Shown here: positions 23,570 to 33,999 of the stretch, piece by piece
How the letters are laid out: every line of letters begins with the position of its first letter
How positions within the stretch are numbered: the stretch's first letter is position 1
Assembly: GCA_027943335.1 (NCBI GenBank)
Contig: BSBK01001871.1
Coordinates: 2,028,501-2,092,500, forward strand
Source of the DNA: Chamaecyparis obtusa
Lineage: Eukaryota; Streptophyta; Pinopsida; Cupressales; Cupressaceae
Reading direction: 5' to 3'
DNA: 64,000 bases
Notes under the pieces: model-generated
The model's input: only the letters and a program-made list of their open reading frames with translations
Databases searched by the model: none
Told to the model about the DNA's origin: nothing
Made by a program: the position numbers and the translations under genes

Positions 23570-26500
23570 ATGGCGTCTTTGACCAACCTGATGCTAGAAA
23601 ACAGTCAACGGTTTAATGGCAGTAATTATAACACCTGGAAGCAGCGAATGTTGACCATCTTCGAGTACCGTCGTTTGGATGAGCTTGTTCTAGGCACAGA
23701 GACCCGTCCGACCTTCGTTCAAGCAGATCAGGATAAATTCGATGATCGGAATCGAGAAGCTGTTATACTTCTCAAGCTCTCTGTCACAAATGATCAGTTG
23801 CCTCAGATTCCTTCTGGCAAGTCTGCTACAGACATTTGGAAATATTTGAAGGAGTTGCATGAGACATCCGACAAGAGTCGCGCATTCTTTCTGAAGAATC
23901 AGTTGTTCTCCATTATGATGGATGAACGAATGTCCTTACAGGAACATCTCACGAAGATCAAGGACATTCGTGATTAGCTTGAAGCCATCGGTCGGAAGAT
24001 GGAGGAAGAAGATATGGTAGTTATTACACTGAAAAGTCTACCGACATCTTATGAGCATTTCATAGAGACTCTCAATATTACCTCAACTAATGTTGATCTG
24101 AAATTCCCAGAGCTATTCACCAAACTCCTACAGCAGGATCGTTGGAAGCAGCAATTTGGTAACCGTACTTCCTCATCCTTGTCAGAACAAGCCTTTGTAG
24201 CAAAATTTCTGTCTTCTCAGTCATCACAACAGGGCAGTTCGCATCAATTCTTAGGCAGTTATCAGCAGAAGAGTGTTCAGTGTCATTACTATCACAAGTA
24301 TGGTCACATGAAGAAAGATTGCCGTCAGCGACTTGCTTCCGAACAAAAGAAGCTGGGAGGGTCAAATCCACAGGCAAATGTTGTTGAACTTTCTGAGCAA
24401 AAGGAATTTGTTTTCTATGCGTTTATGGCTAAAAGCCCTTTTGATTTAGCCCGGTCGTTTGCTTAGTATATCGACTCTGGTGCGTCACGTCATTTTTCTC
24501 ATCGGCGTGACTGGTTTACAGACTTCTATCCCTACAGTGATTCAATTGTCTTTGGTGGAGGAGAGGAGTTCAAAATTATTGGCAGAGGAAATGTTCAGAT
24601 ACAGTCTGGTGGGTGTCAGCTCATCTTTCTCAATGTATGCTATGTCCCTGGCATGACACTCAATCTACTCTCTGTAAGTCAGATCATGAGAAATTCCCCT
24701 CAGTTGGATGTGGTGTTCAGTTCCCACAAATGTTCCATTATTGATCGCACGACTCATCTTACTGTTGCTTCTGGACTAGAGGATCATGGCCTATATCGGC
24801 TTACTAACACTGGTGATTCTCCTGAAATTGCTATGGCAGCCCGTGATTTATCTCTCAGTACTTTGTGGCATCAGGATATGGACATCTCAACATCCAATAT
24901 CTATCTCAACTGTCTCGGGAGGAACTTGTCTCTGGTCTACCTCCAATTCAGCCGCAACATCTTGGAGTATGTGACGCTTGTCAAGCTGGCAAACAAAATC
25001 GGACTCCCTTCAAAGATGGTGATTCTTGGCGTGCATCTCAGGTACTTCAATTACTTCATGCTGATATTTGTGGTCCTATGAATACATCTTCAATAACTGG
25101 TTGCAAATATATTTTGCTTATTGTTGATGATTTTAGTAGAAAGATGTGGGTGTACTTTCTTAAACAAAAATCAGATGCACTTAGTACATTTCAAAATTTT
25201 AAGTCGTTGGTTGAAAACGAGTCTGGCTGCAGTATCATTTCTCTTAGAACAAATAATGGGGGGGAATTTTGTTCTCATGCATTCTCTTGTTTTTGTGCTG
25301 AACATGGCATCAAATGCCAATTCACCACACCTTACACTCCTCAGCAAAACAGTGTTGTTGAGCGTCGCAATTGTACGATTGTTGAGATGGCTCGTTCTAT
25401 GTTACAACATAGGAGTGTTCCTCATAAGTATTGGGCAGAAGTAGTGTTTACTACTGTTTACCTTCTGAATCGTTCCCCTACTCAGGCTGTCAAGAACAAA
25501 ACTCCCGAAGAATTGTGGTCTGGTTGTAAGCCCAAGATCAGCCACCTGAAGATTTTTGGCTCCCTTGCCTATGTCTGGATTCCTGATGCTAAACGTTCCA
25601 AATTAGATTCCAAGACTCAGAGACTCATGATGATAGGGTACAGTGACAACCATAAGGCCTACAGATTGATAGATATCGACACTGATCATCTCATCTTTAG
25701 CTGTGATGTTGTTTTTGATGAAACTCAAGGACCTTTTCTGCCTTCTTCTGAACAGTGTTATGAAGAAAAGCCTCATAGTATTCCTCTTCCTTTAGCATCA
25801 TCTGATGGGAGGGATGATACAACTAATGCTTACACTGCAACACCTGATACTGATCCTGTTGAGGCTCCTAAAAATGACCCTCTTTCCGTTGCTGCTCTTG
25901 AATCTCCTCCAGCTCCTTCAGCTCCTCCAAAGATTGGCTCTTCTACTCTCCGACCCAAATGGTGGGTTAAAACTATTAGTGATCTCAGGGATGATGAGCT
26001 CATCGAAGGTAGAGTTTCTCGAAATAAGAGCAAACAAACAGTTAATTTTGCCCTTATGGCTAACATTCATAGTGTTTATGAGCCCTAGACTTATTCCGAG
26101 GCTAAAGGTATCCCTGAATGGGAATAGGCTATGGAAGCTGAATTTCAGAGTATTCAAAAAAAACAAACTTGGGTTCTTTCTGATCTTCCTGCAGGGAAGA
26201 AGCCCGTTAGCTGCAAATGGGTATACAAGGTAAAATACAAAGCTGATGGTACCTTAGACAAGTATAATGTTCGTCTTGTTGCTTGAGGGTTCTCACAAAG
26301 GGAAGGTATTGACTATGAGGAGACTTTTGCTCCCACAACTAAAATGAGTACCATACGGCTTGTTCTTGCATTAGCAGCTCAGTTTGGTTGGAAAGTTCAT
26401 CAGATGGATGTTAAGAGTGCTTTTTTGAATGGTGACTTACAAGAAGAGGTCTACATGACGCAACCTTCTGGATTTAAGGTTGCTGGTTAGGAACACAAAA

Positions 26501-27627
26501 TCTGTAAACTTGTCAAAGCTCTCTATGGTCTGAAACAAGCTCCTTGGGCTTGGTACATGAAAATTGATAAATATCTAACCGATCATGGTTTTCAGAGGAG
26601 TCCATCGGATTCAAACTTATATATCAAACATGTAGGTGATGATGTCTTGTTTATCGTTGTTTATGTGGATGATTTGCTCATCACTGGAAGTTCATCACAT
26701 TTGATCAATGAGATCAAACAGGATTTGTGTAGCACTTTTGATATGACAGATTTGGGACTCTTGCACTATTGTCTCGGAGTTGAGGTTTGGCAGACTGAGC
26801 ACAGTATCTTTCTTTCTCAGTCCAAGTATGCTAGAAGTCTTGTGGACAGGTTCAGAATGCAGGATTGCAAACCTGCACTCACTCCTATGGAACCTAGGCT
26901 AAAATTATCAGCTCAGTTCGATTCACCTGTTGTGGATGAATCTTTGTTTAGACAACTAGTGGGCAGCCTTATTTTTCTTATTGCCACTAGACCTGACATT
27001 AGTTTTGCAGTAAGCTACATATCCCGCTTTATGACAGCACCCAAAACTGATCATTGGACAGCTGCCAACCGTGTCCTGCGCTATGTGAGTGGTACTCTTG
27101 ACTATGGTCTTCTGTACACTCAAAGTTCTGACCCTACACTATGTGGCTACACAGATTCTGATTGGGCCAGTTCTGTTGATGATCGTAAGTCTACCGCTGG
27201 ATATGTGTTCAATTTGGGGTCCGGTGCTATTACACGGACAAGTAAGAAACAACAGGCAGTGGCTCTGTCATCCACAGAAGCAGAATATTGCAGAGCAGTC
27301 AAAGCAGCTTGTGAGGCCGTTTGGCTTCAACGAATGCTTGCAGATATGCATGTTCCTAAGTCAGGACCGACTCCTCTATTCTGTGATAATCAGGGAGTGC
27401 TCAAACTGGCAAAGAATTCGGTCTTCCATGAACGAACCAAACATGTCGAAACACATTGTCATTACATTTGTCAGCTGGTTGAAGATAAATCTATTCAGTT
27501 GCTGTATGTCCCTACCTTAGAGCAGCCCACTGATATCTTCACCAAATCTCTCAGTTCTGACAAATATGTAACATTCAGGGAGGCTATTGGTGTTATTGAC
27601 AGATTGAGCATTATGGGAGGGTATTAG
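23570..27627 (+). pseudogene. Copia-2 Gag-Pol with six stops and one frameshift
   Basis: Starts MASLTNLMLENSQRFNGSNY (UBN2-type Copia Gag). The zinc knuckle reads CHYYHKYGHMKKDC, so the second Cys is Tyr. Protease IDSGASRHF is intact. Integrase (CDACQAGKQ, LHADICGP, RTNNGGEF, which has Asn where Asp is expected) leads to RT with YVDD at 26662-26673 and RNase H with DSDWASSVDDRKST and SSTEAEYCRA. Stops lie at 23975, 24464, 26086, 26125 and 26488 (TAG) and 26284 (TGA). A one-base loss near 24872 shifts the frame inside 'LWHQ.YGHL'. All six stops fit C-to-T change at CAG or CGA codons. The element cannot make its own proteins. Confidence 0.92.
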
Positions 27628-27779
27628 AATGTTTCTAATATTACGTTAATGCTCTATCTTGTGTACATCGTTGTATTTAGGTAGTTTCTATTTCTTTTAT
27701 CTTTGTTGTGTATATATGAGCTTGTAGCTCTGTGTAAATCATTGATTCAATACACAAAATAATCTATTTGATTATTTTA
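27622..27779 (+). repeat. Copia-2 3' LTR
   Basis: 158 bp, identical by reading to 22678-22835, preceded by the purine tract atgggaggg and followed by the GATAC duplication. Confidence 0.93.
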
Positions 27780-27795
27780 GATACCACGTCAATAT

Positions 27796-29909
27796 TTACA
27801 GGTTGTACAAATTTTTTGGGTTGAACATGTTCCACAAAGGGTTTCTCATTGATCGTTCTTGGTTGACGTCCAAAATTTGACATGTTTGAGCTTGTGTTTG
27901 TTTGAGAAAAACTTGGTTGTGAATTTGAGGACATGAGAGGATGTTCATTAACATGAAATTTTCTTGAAGGCAAAATTGTTCATAACTAGGTGGTGGCCCA
28001 AGTTGAATTATTGCACACTCTGGTTGAAAGTTTTGATTTGGAGCTTGTTTGAATGATTGCTTTGGGACTTGGTTGCTTGAAGTTTGCTCTTGAACCTGAT
28101 TGAATTGGCCTTGGTTGAACTTTGCATTTGGTTCATCTATTTGTGAAAGAAGTTTTGGTATCTTTGATCTTGCAACGAGAGATTTAACATCAATTTCACC
28201 AAACCTTTCTTTTGGGCATTTAAGGAGTTTTGATATGTGCTTGTGATTCTGTTCAATATTTTTGATTTGTTCTTCCACAATCTTCACTTCTTTATCCTTT
28301 TCATCTATCAACTTTTCAGTCAAGTGTGCATGAGATTGACGTGGTTGATTGTTTGATTGTGCCAGTTCCCTTTGTCTTGGTTCAACATGTGTTTGGATAT
28401 TGGGATGTGTTTGTGACAGAGTTCTGAGAATCGCCCATGAATTGCTTGAATCAGGTGATTCACGATTTGATTCACAGAAAACGATTTTTTTTTCAATTGA
28501 AAATCGGAACCGCCAATTTTTTGGGCTGAATCGCATGAATTGCCTGAATCGGTGATTCATGCCATGAATCGCCTGAATTGGATGCCATGAATTGCCATTA
28601 ATCGGCGGATTGCTAAAAAGTCAAGTCAAATTTAAAAAAAACACAAATATTTTCAATGTTTTTTTTTGCCTTTCCTATTTGTTGTAAGTTTATACAAATA
28701 TAACATTTAAGTATAAGTTTGATTTATTTAATTTCTTATACTTTAAGTTATATTTGTATAAATTATAAAATATATATACTTCAAGATGTTTGAGATAGGT
28801 TCCAACTTCATAGGACTTAAGATGCAGATTCTAGATTTTGAAAATTCCAGACTTAACCAAATTTCAGGATTCAACAAGCCTTTAGCAGGGTTACCTCCCA
28901 CAATCCATCATGGCTTTCTAAGGTCAAACTGAAGCTGGCAAAAGGATTCTCAAAGGGTTTTAACTCATTTTATCACAAATCACTTGGTTTCGACCCCATC
29001 TCTATGACAAACTTAGCTTAGCTCTTGCCCAAATCCCAGACATACATGACTTCCCAACAGGCCAAAATCATTCAAACCTCATTTGCTGGACCTAGGGACT
29101 TGAAAACAGCCACCAACAAAGACTACCTAAGATCTAGTTATGAAGACTTTGACATTTGGCATTGATCAATGATCAAGCATCATAGATTCATACTATGAAA
29201 CGATTTAGTTTTATGGATCTTACAGATACTGATAGACATATGTTTCATGGATCTTCATCTTACATACATTTATGATTTGATGTCTTATGGATCTTCATCT
29301 TATATACATTCTATGATCTGACTCATTACGATCCTATGATTTCTATTTACTTTAGCTACAATTTACATTTTACATGTAATGTATGTGATGGATTTATCAT
29401 TTATGTTCCTTGTTTATGTATATTAGCTTCTATTTGATGATGTTATAGCATGTTTAAGTTATATTCAATAAAGGGTGCATGAAATAAGTTTTAAATTGTT
29501 AAAATCTCTAAATTTCAAGGGTTTTTTAAATTTGCCGATTCGTGAGCGATTCGATTCCTATTCATGGCTGATTCACGATTTGATTCGGCCTTGCCAATTC
29601 CGATCCGATTCCGATTCTCGTTTCTTTGGTTTGTGAAAGTGTCATGTATCTTGGGTCATGAAGTGTTTGGGTTTCCTCCCTTGAAAGGTACATCACATTT
29701 GGGTCAAAACATTGTAATTGCAAGGATGCACTTTTTCTTGGGTCAAAAGGTGTTTGTGAAGTGTTCATGGTGTTTGGGCCAAAACCTTGTGTTTGAAAAG
29801 GTACACCTTGTCTAGGATCAAAGGGTGCTTGTATGTTCTTATTTGAAATGTACATGGGTTGATAGGAACCTTTTTGCCTTGTCACAATTGGCATGATGAC
29901 TAAATGCAC
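27796..29909 (-). pseudogene. LARD-like element internal frame, Gln/Pro-rich part, split by a hAT insertion
   Basis: On the minus strand an open frame from 29909 (MHLVIMPIVTRQKGSYQ) runs to 29637, is broken by the hAT derivative 28417-29628, and resumes at 28408 down to 27796. Counting codons across the insertion with one copy of the 8-bp target shows the two parts are in the same frame. The first part has repeats of the type TPFDPRK; the second has a charged, coiled-coil-like stretch (EKLIDEKDKEVKIVEEQIKN) and a Gln/Asn/Pro-rich tail. No known domain is recognised. Near 27850 the frame likely shifts into another open frame (EKPFVEHVQPKKFVQP) that leads toward the Copia-2 insertion site. Confidence 0.6.
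28417..29628 (+). mobile_element. Non-autonomous hAT element
   Basis: 1,212 bp flanked by the perfect 8-bp duplication GTTTGTGA (28409-28416 and 29629-29636), the hAT target size. The ends are imperfect inverted repeats: left cagagttctgagaatcg, right (reverse) caaagaaacgagaatcg. Subterminal repeats such as gattcacgatttgattc occur at both ends. No transposase is present. The part at 29385-29530 is the reverse complement of about 48765-48930 in the hAT element of the other intron, so both belong to one family. It could have been moved by that family's transposase. Confidence 0.87.
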
Positions 29910-30716
29910 CTAAGGATGAGGAGTATGCAAGATGCACTTTTTGTTTTGGAATTTTAGGAGACTTTGGAAATGAGAATGCAACCTAAGGTATGCAAAGGCT
30001 TTTGAAATGATGTGCAACTTAAGGGAAAGTGCAAACTATCTTGGACTTTGGGATTTTGAAGATGCAATATGCAACTATGTTTTTGGAATTTTTGACTTTT
30101 GACAAAATCTTTGGAAAATACAAATTAAGGGTATAACCTTAGGAAATTGAATAGGGATCTTGACTTGAAAGGATCAAAAGGTCAACTATGTTTGGATAAA
30201 AAGGGATTGGGTGAAATCCAACATGACAAAGATGGAGTTTGACAAAAGGAAAAAATGACAATTTTGATAAGAGGGACAAAAGGGACCAAGTCAAGATCCT
30301 ATCTTCAACAACATAAGGAAAGACTCTAAAAATTTGGATTTTGTGGGATTTTGCAAAAGCTTTAAAGGTTCTAAGTGCAATATGCAATAGGACTATAATG
30401 AGGACTACAACAAGGACTATAATGAGGATTAATGCATGGATTTGGAATTGCAAATGCAAGGAAGACAATGCAAAACATGCAAGGACTATGATTTGGAAAT
30501 GGATGCAAATGAGGACTCCTACACATGCCACAAGGCTCCAAGGTGAATGTTTTGAAAGTTCATATGTTCCAAAGGGTTTTAAGACTAGGTATTTGTGACC
30601 AATTGAATGTTTAGGAATGTCTTGAAAGGTTTTGCAAATATTTTGAAGGTGTTATGAGTGTTTTGAAAATTTTGCAATGTTTGAACACTCACACAAGACA
30701 CATCAAGCAGAATGGC
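29910..30716 (-). other. LARD-like element internal region near the 5' LTR
   Basis: Low-complexity internal sequence on the minus strand. A 130-codon open stretch (30139-30531), rich in Leu, Ile and Val, is probably not a protein: it reflects repeats such as ggactataatgagga at 30380-30440. No primer site was recognised. Confidence 0.4.
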
Positions 30717-32626
30717 TGTTGTAAAAAGAAAACAAACACACCACAACGTAGGTTGGAAGGACAATATCCACTGAATTCCCACTTGAACGAAGTTCAGCTG
30801 CGCCTACTCAGGGCGGACAACCTAGAATCTTGGTAGCATGGTCTCCTCCTTACAGTGCACTCACTTCTCACGCATACCAAGCTTCGAATCCCAAGGGTCA
30901 TCATTCCCAAGGGACTGCTGTCTTTGCCAAGAGCCGTGAAAGTGTGGGATGTCTTCATGGGCATGGGTGACCCCTTGCCTCAGTGAATAGAAGGTTTTAT
31001 TTGACCACTACAACAAATTGCTTAGTCAGGGCATCCGTGTAAAAGTATCTTGTGTTAATCATACAAGTCACTTCAAAACAAAAAAAGAGATTAAAACAAC
31101 AAAACCCCCTTTCAAGTGTAGCTCCTATGTTCTCCTTTCTTCTCCATTGAAATGGACATTATGTAGCTCTATGATCTTGACAAAATATGCACTATAATTG
31201 AAAGAAAAGTGATGATAATGAGAATACTAGGAGTGTTTCAATGGTGAAGGCAAATTGGGCTCAATTTATAGAGATTGGGAGCCAAAATGCAAAAATGGAA
31301 ACAAGTGTGTAACTTGGAAGGATTGTCATAATTATGACAAATTGGTGCACAGATTAGCATGCACAAATCAATGCACAATTAGGGAAAAGATGGAAGAAGA
31401 AAGATGAGGCTAATTAATAGGCAATTTGGAAGCACAATTAGGGGAAAAATGGATAGGGAAAGATGTAAGAAATCATGAAGCATGATTGTAGCGATTGGAA
31501 GCACAATTAGGGGGAAGGAATTTTTGAATTTAAAAACTCATTAATTCCCACCAAAATAGAAAATAGGAATTTAGGAAATTCTAACATTGCAAATTAGTCA
31601 ATTAATTAATATAAATTAATTAATTATGCGGACATGACAAAGAGGGAATAAATAAAGTCAATTTATTTATTCAAAGCTAGGGATAAAGCATGGGTTATTT
31701 ACCCCTAAGGGACAAATTAGTCGATTGTTGACTGAATTGATGACTTTGATGCAAAGTTGACTTGATTTGATGATTTTGATAAAGATTAGGAACAATCCCG
31801 ATGATTACGAGGCATCGATGAACTTTGACAATGCGCTCGAATAATGATAAAAATGATTGATGATGAGGATCTGAAAACAACATTGATGATCTTCAACAAT
31901 GCTATCAAATTAACGAGGATCAGATTGATGAGAACGAGGTATCGATGATCTTTGACAATGCACTCGAATTGATTTGTTTGAAATTGATTGATAAGGTTGA
32001 TTTGCAACAACATTGATTTGAAAAAGATTGAGATGAAAGAGATTTGATTGATTTGGTAAGATTTGAAATGATGTTGATATGGTTAAAATGATGATGAGGC
32101 ATTGATGAACTTTGACAATGCCTTGGACTGATAATGATGAGGCAACGATTAACTTTGACAATGCCTTAGATTGATTTGATAATGATGAGATTGATAAGAT
32201 TGACAAGGATACGATAGGATTGGATTGATTTGAAAGATATTTGATCAGGCATTAATGATCTTAGACAATGCCCTAGAGTTGATTTGAGAATGATTGAATG
32301 TGCTTGAAATGATCTTGGACTGATTAGGAAGGGATTATGACTGATTTAGATTGATTTAGGAAGATTTGACATGGTTTAGGATAGATTAGGATCGACTTTG
32401 ATGACATCAACATGATTTAGGAACATTTACGAACATTTTGGATCAATATAGGAAGACTTGACATGGTTTAGGAACGTTTGATAGGCTCCAATGATAATGA
32501 TCAAGTCGGCCAAAGAGATCAAGGTTACGAGAGAAATGTTAGTAACTGATCAAATGAGGAACGACACAAGATAAAAGACATGATAAAAGGGGACACATAA
32601 GTGTGAACCATTTTTAGGTGTCGACA
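30717..32626 (-). repeat. 5' LTR of the LARD-like element (inner border uncertain)
   Basis: Colinear with the 3' LTR from about 31120 to 32626. The inner border lies somewhere between about 30.7 and 31.1 kb: the first 0.3-0.4 kb (about 30720-31110) does not align well with the other LTR by eye. The start tgttgtaaaaagaaaac at 30717 is only the best guess. No clear primer site was recognised. Confidence 0.5.
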
Positions 32627-32631
32627 CCCTC

Positions 32632-33999
32632 TCCTAGGAATTCGAACATGGGCCTTATTTTATCATTATAAAAAGTGGTCCCTCTTTTAAAAACAATTTA
32701 TAACTTCATTGCCTAGGAAAAAGTGCCATAACATTTATTATATTTTATTATAAAATAAAGTGACTATATGAATTCACTTTATTATTATTTTATTTAGATC
32801 AAATTTAGGAAATAATTAAAAATTATTTCCAATTTATTCAGGAATTGATCATCTGGACTCCAAACTGAAATCTAACTGATTCCATCTGTTCACGAATGAT
32901 ATTTGATTGTTGCAGGGAACTGACAGTCTCCCCTAAAAAATAGGAACTGCAACCAAAGTCCCCAAAATGATCTTGGAGGTCCCTTGATGCATCCCGATCA
33001 ACTCCCACTCAATCCGTAAAACTAAGAATCCCTCCTAAAATTTAGGAGACTGTCCCAAACTGCTCAAAATGGATCATAAAGCCCCTGCATAGTTCCATAA
33101 ACCTCTGGATGAAGCCCCTATCCATACTGTTGACCTATGGGAACTCGTGTAATACACCAACCCTTTTCTATTTTCTGAAATGTCTAAGGAAGGGACATTA
33201 CAAAACAAATCCAAGTGGGCTTTGACATTAACTAATGGTTCTAAGCTGGTGTCCTCCCATCCCTGTCCCTGAAATGTTGTGGAACATAGCAAAATAGTGG
33301 TTTTTACAGGAAACTTCTTACAAATTTGTAGGCACCAACCCATAGGAGACACCAATACCCTCCAGTGATCTCCAACTCAGGAATAGACTCTATTCTCTTT
33401 TTATGAGAGGCACCGACCTCTCAATGCAAGGTGATAAATTAATAATAGTGTTTTGGATCTGATCTAGATGATCTTCAAAATCTGTTGACAACATCAACAA
33501 AATGTGCTTTAATACTTTTCTTTTAAATCTCCAATACACATCCAATAGGATTTCCAATGAATGCTCTCAAATCTGAAAGATATCTTCACAAAATTTTGCC
33601 TGACGTCTGCTCAAAAGGTCTGATATTATTTGATCAATCTAATCTCAAGTATGTCTGATTTCTTCTCGTAAATCTGATCTTTTTCTGTTGTAGGTTTTGT
33701 CTTAAAGTATGAATGATATTCAATAAATTGATGATAAAATGAACTTCAAGTGACAAGTATTTATACCGTGTAAAATGCAACCTTTCACCAAAGGTTATTA
33801 CCCGTCAACTAGGTCAGCCAACAATTTTTATTTATTTAAAATATCCTTTTCCAATTAGGTTTGCAAAAAAGAAAATCACATAACAGTAGGTTGGCCAAAA
33901 AGCAACCTGTGAAAAAATAGGTAGGTTAAAAAGCAAGTCGCAAAGAAATAGGTCGCCCAAGAAGTAACGAAAAAATAGGTCAGCATAAAAGCAACTCGT
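32632..33999. other. Repeat-derived sequence right of the LARD-like element
   Basis: No gene is seen. The + strand end gaagggacattaca (33189-33202) is the inverse of the TGTAATGTCCC terminus of solo LTRs elsewhere in the window and is followed by AAACA. A possible minus-strand solo LTR from 4338 to 33202 (TGAAAG start, AAACA at 4333-4337) that holds the LARD-like element is conceivable but not secure. Diverged repeats 'ggtnnnncnaaaaagcaa' occur at 33880-34025. Confidence 0.35.

Larger units (their letters stand above)
22678..27779 (+). mobile_element. Copia-2 retrotransposon with identical short LTRs
   Basis: 5,102-bp Copia element on the + strand, flanked by the 5-bp duplication GATAC (22673-22677 and 27780-27784). 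Its LTRs are only 158 bp (22678-22835 and 27622-27779), read as identical, and have TA..TA ends instead of TG..CA. The primer site tggtatcagagc starts directly after the 5' LTR, and a purine tract (atgggaggg) precedes the 3' LTR. The coding region contains six nonsense codons and one frameshift despite the identical LTRs. Confidence 0.93.
5075..32626 (-). mobile_element. LARD-like non-autonomous LTR element with four nested insertions
   Basis: Minus-strand LTR element. The outer ends read tgtaggacc (5075) and ggtgtcgaca (32626), and it is flanked by the 5-bp duplication CCCTC (5070-5074 and 32627-32631). The two LTRs share long colinear sequence, e.g. 5510-5859 with 31410-31755, then 10417-11361 with 31764-32626. 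Subtracting the insertions 5860-10411, 13684-20905, 22678-27779 and 28417-29628 with their duplicated target bases leaves about 9.4 kb. The remaining internal sequence (about 5.8 kb) shows no RT, RNase H or integrase motif on either strand, only a decayed Pro/Gln-rich frame on the minus strand. This fits a large retrotransposon derivative that depends on another element. The inner border of its 5' LTR is not resolved. Confidence 0.72.

Noticed and set aside
30139..30531. Hydrophobic 130-codon minus-strand frame as a membrane protein
   Set aside because: The composition comes from short internal repeats in the LARD-like element; no conserved motif is seen.
4338..33202. Minus-strand solo LTR holding the whole LARD-like element (AAACA on both sides)
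   Set aside because: The right terminus TGTAATGTCCC is good, but the left end (tgaaag) does not mirror it, and a 5-bp match can occur by chance.
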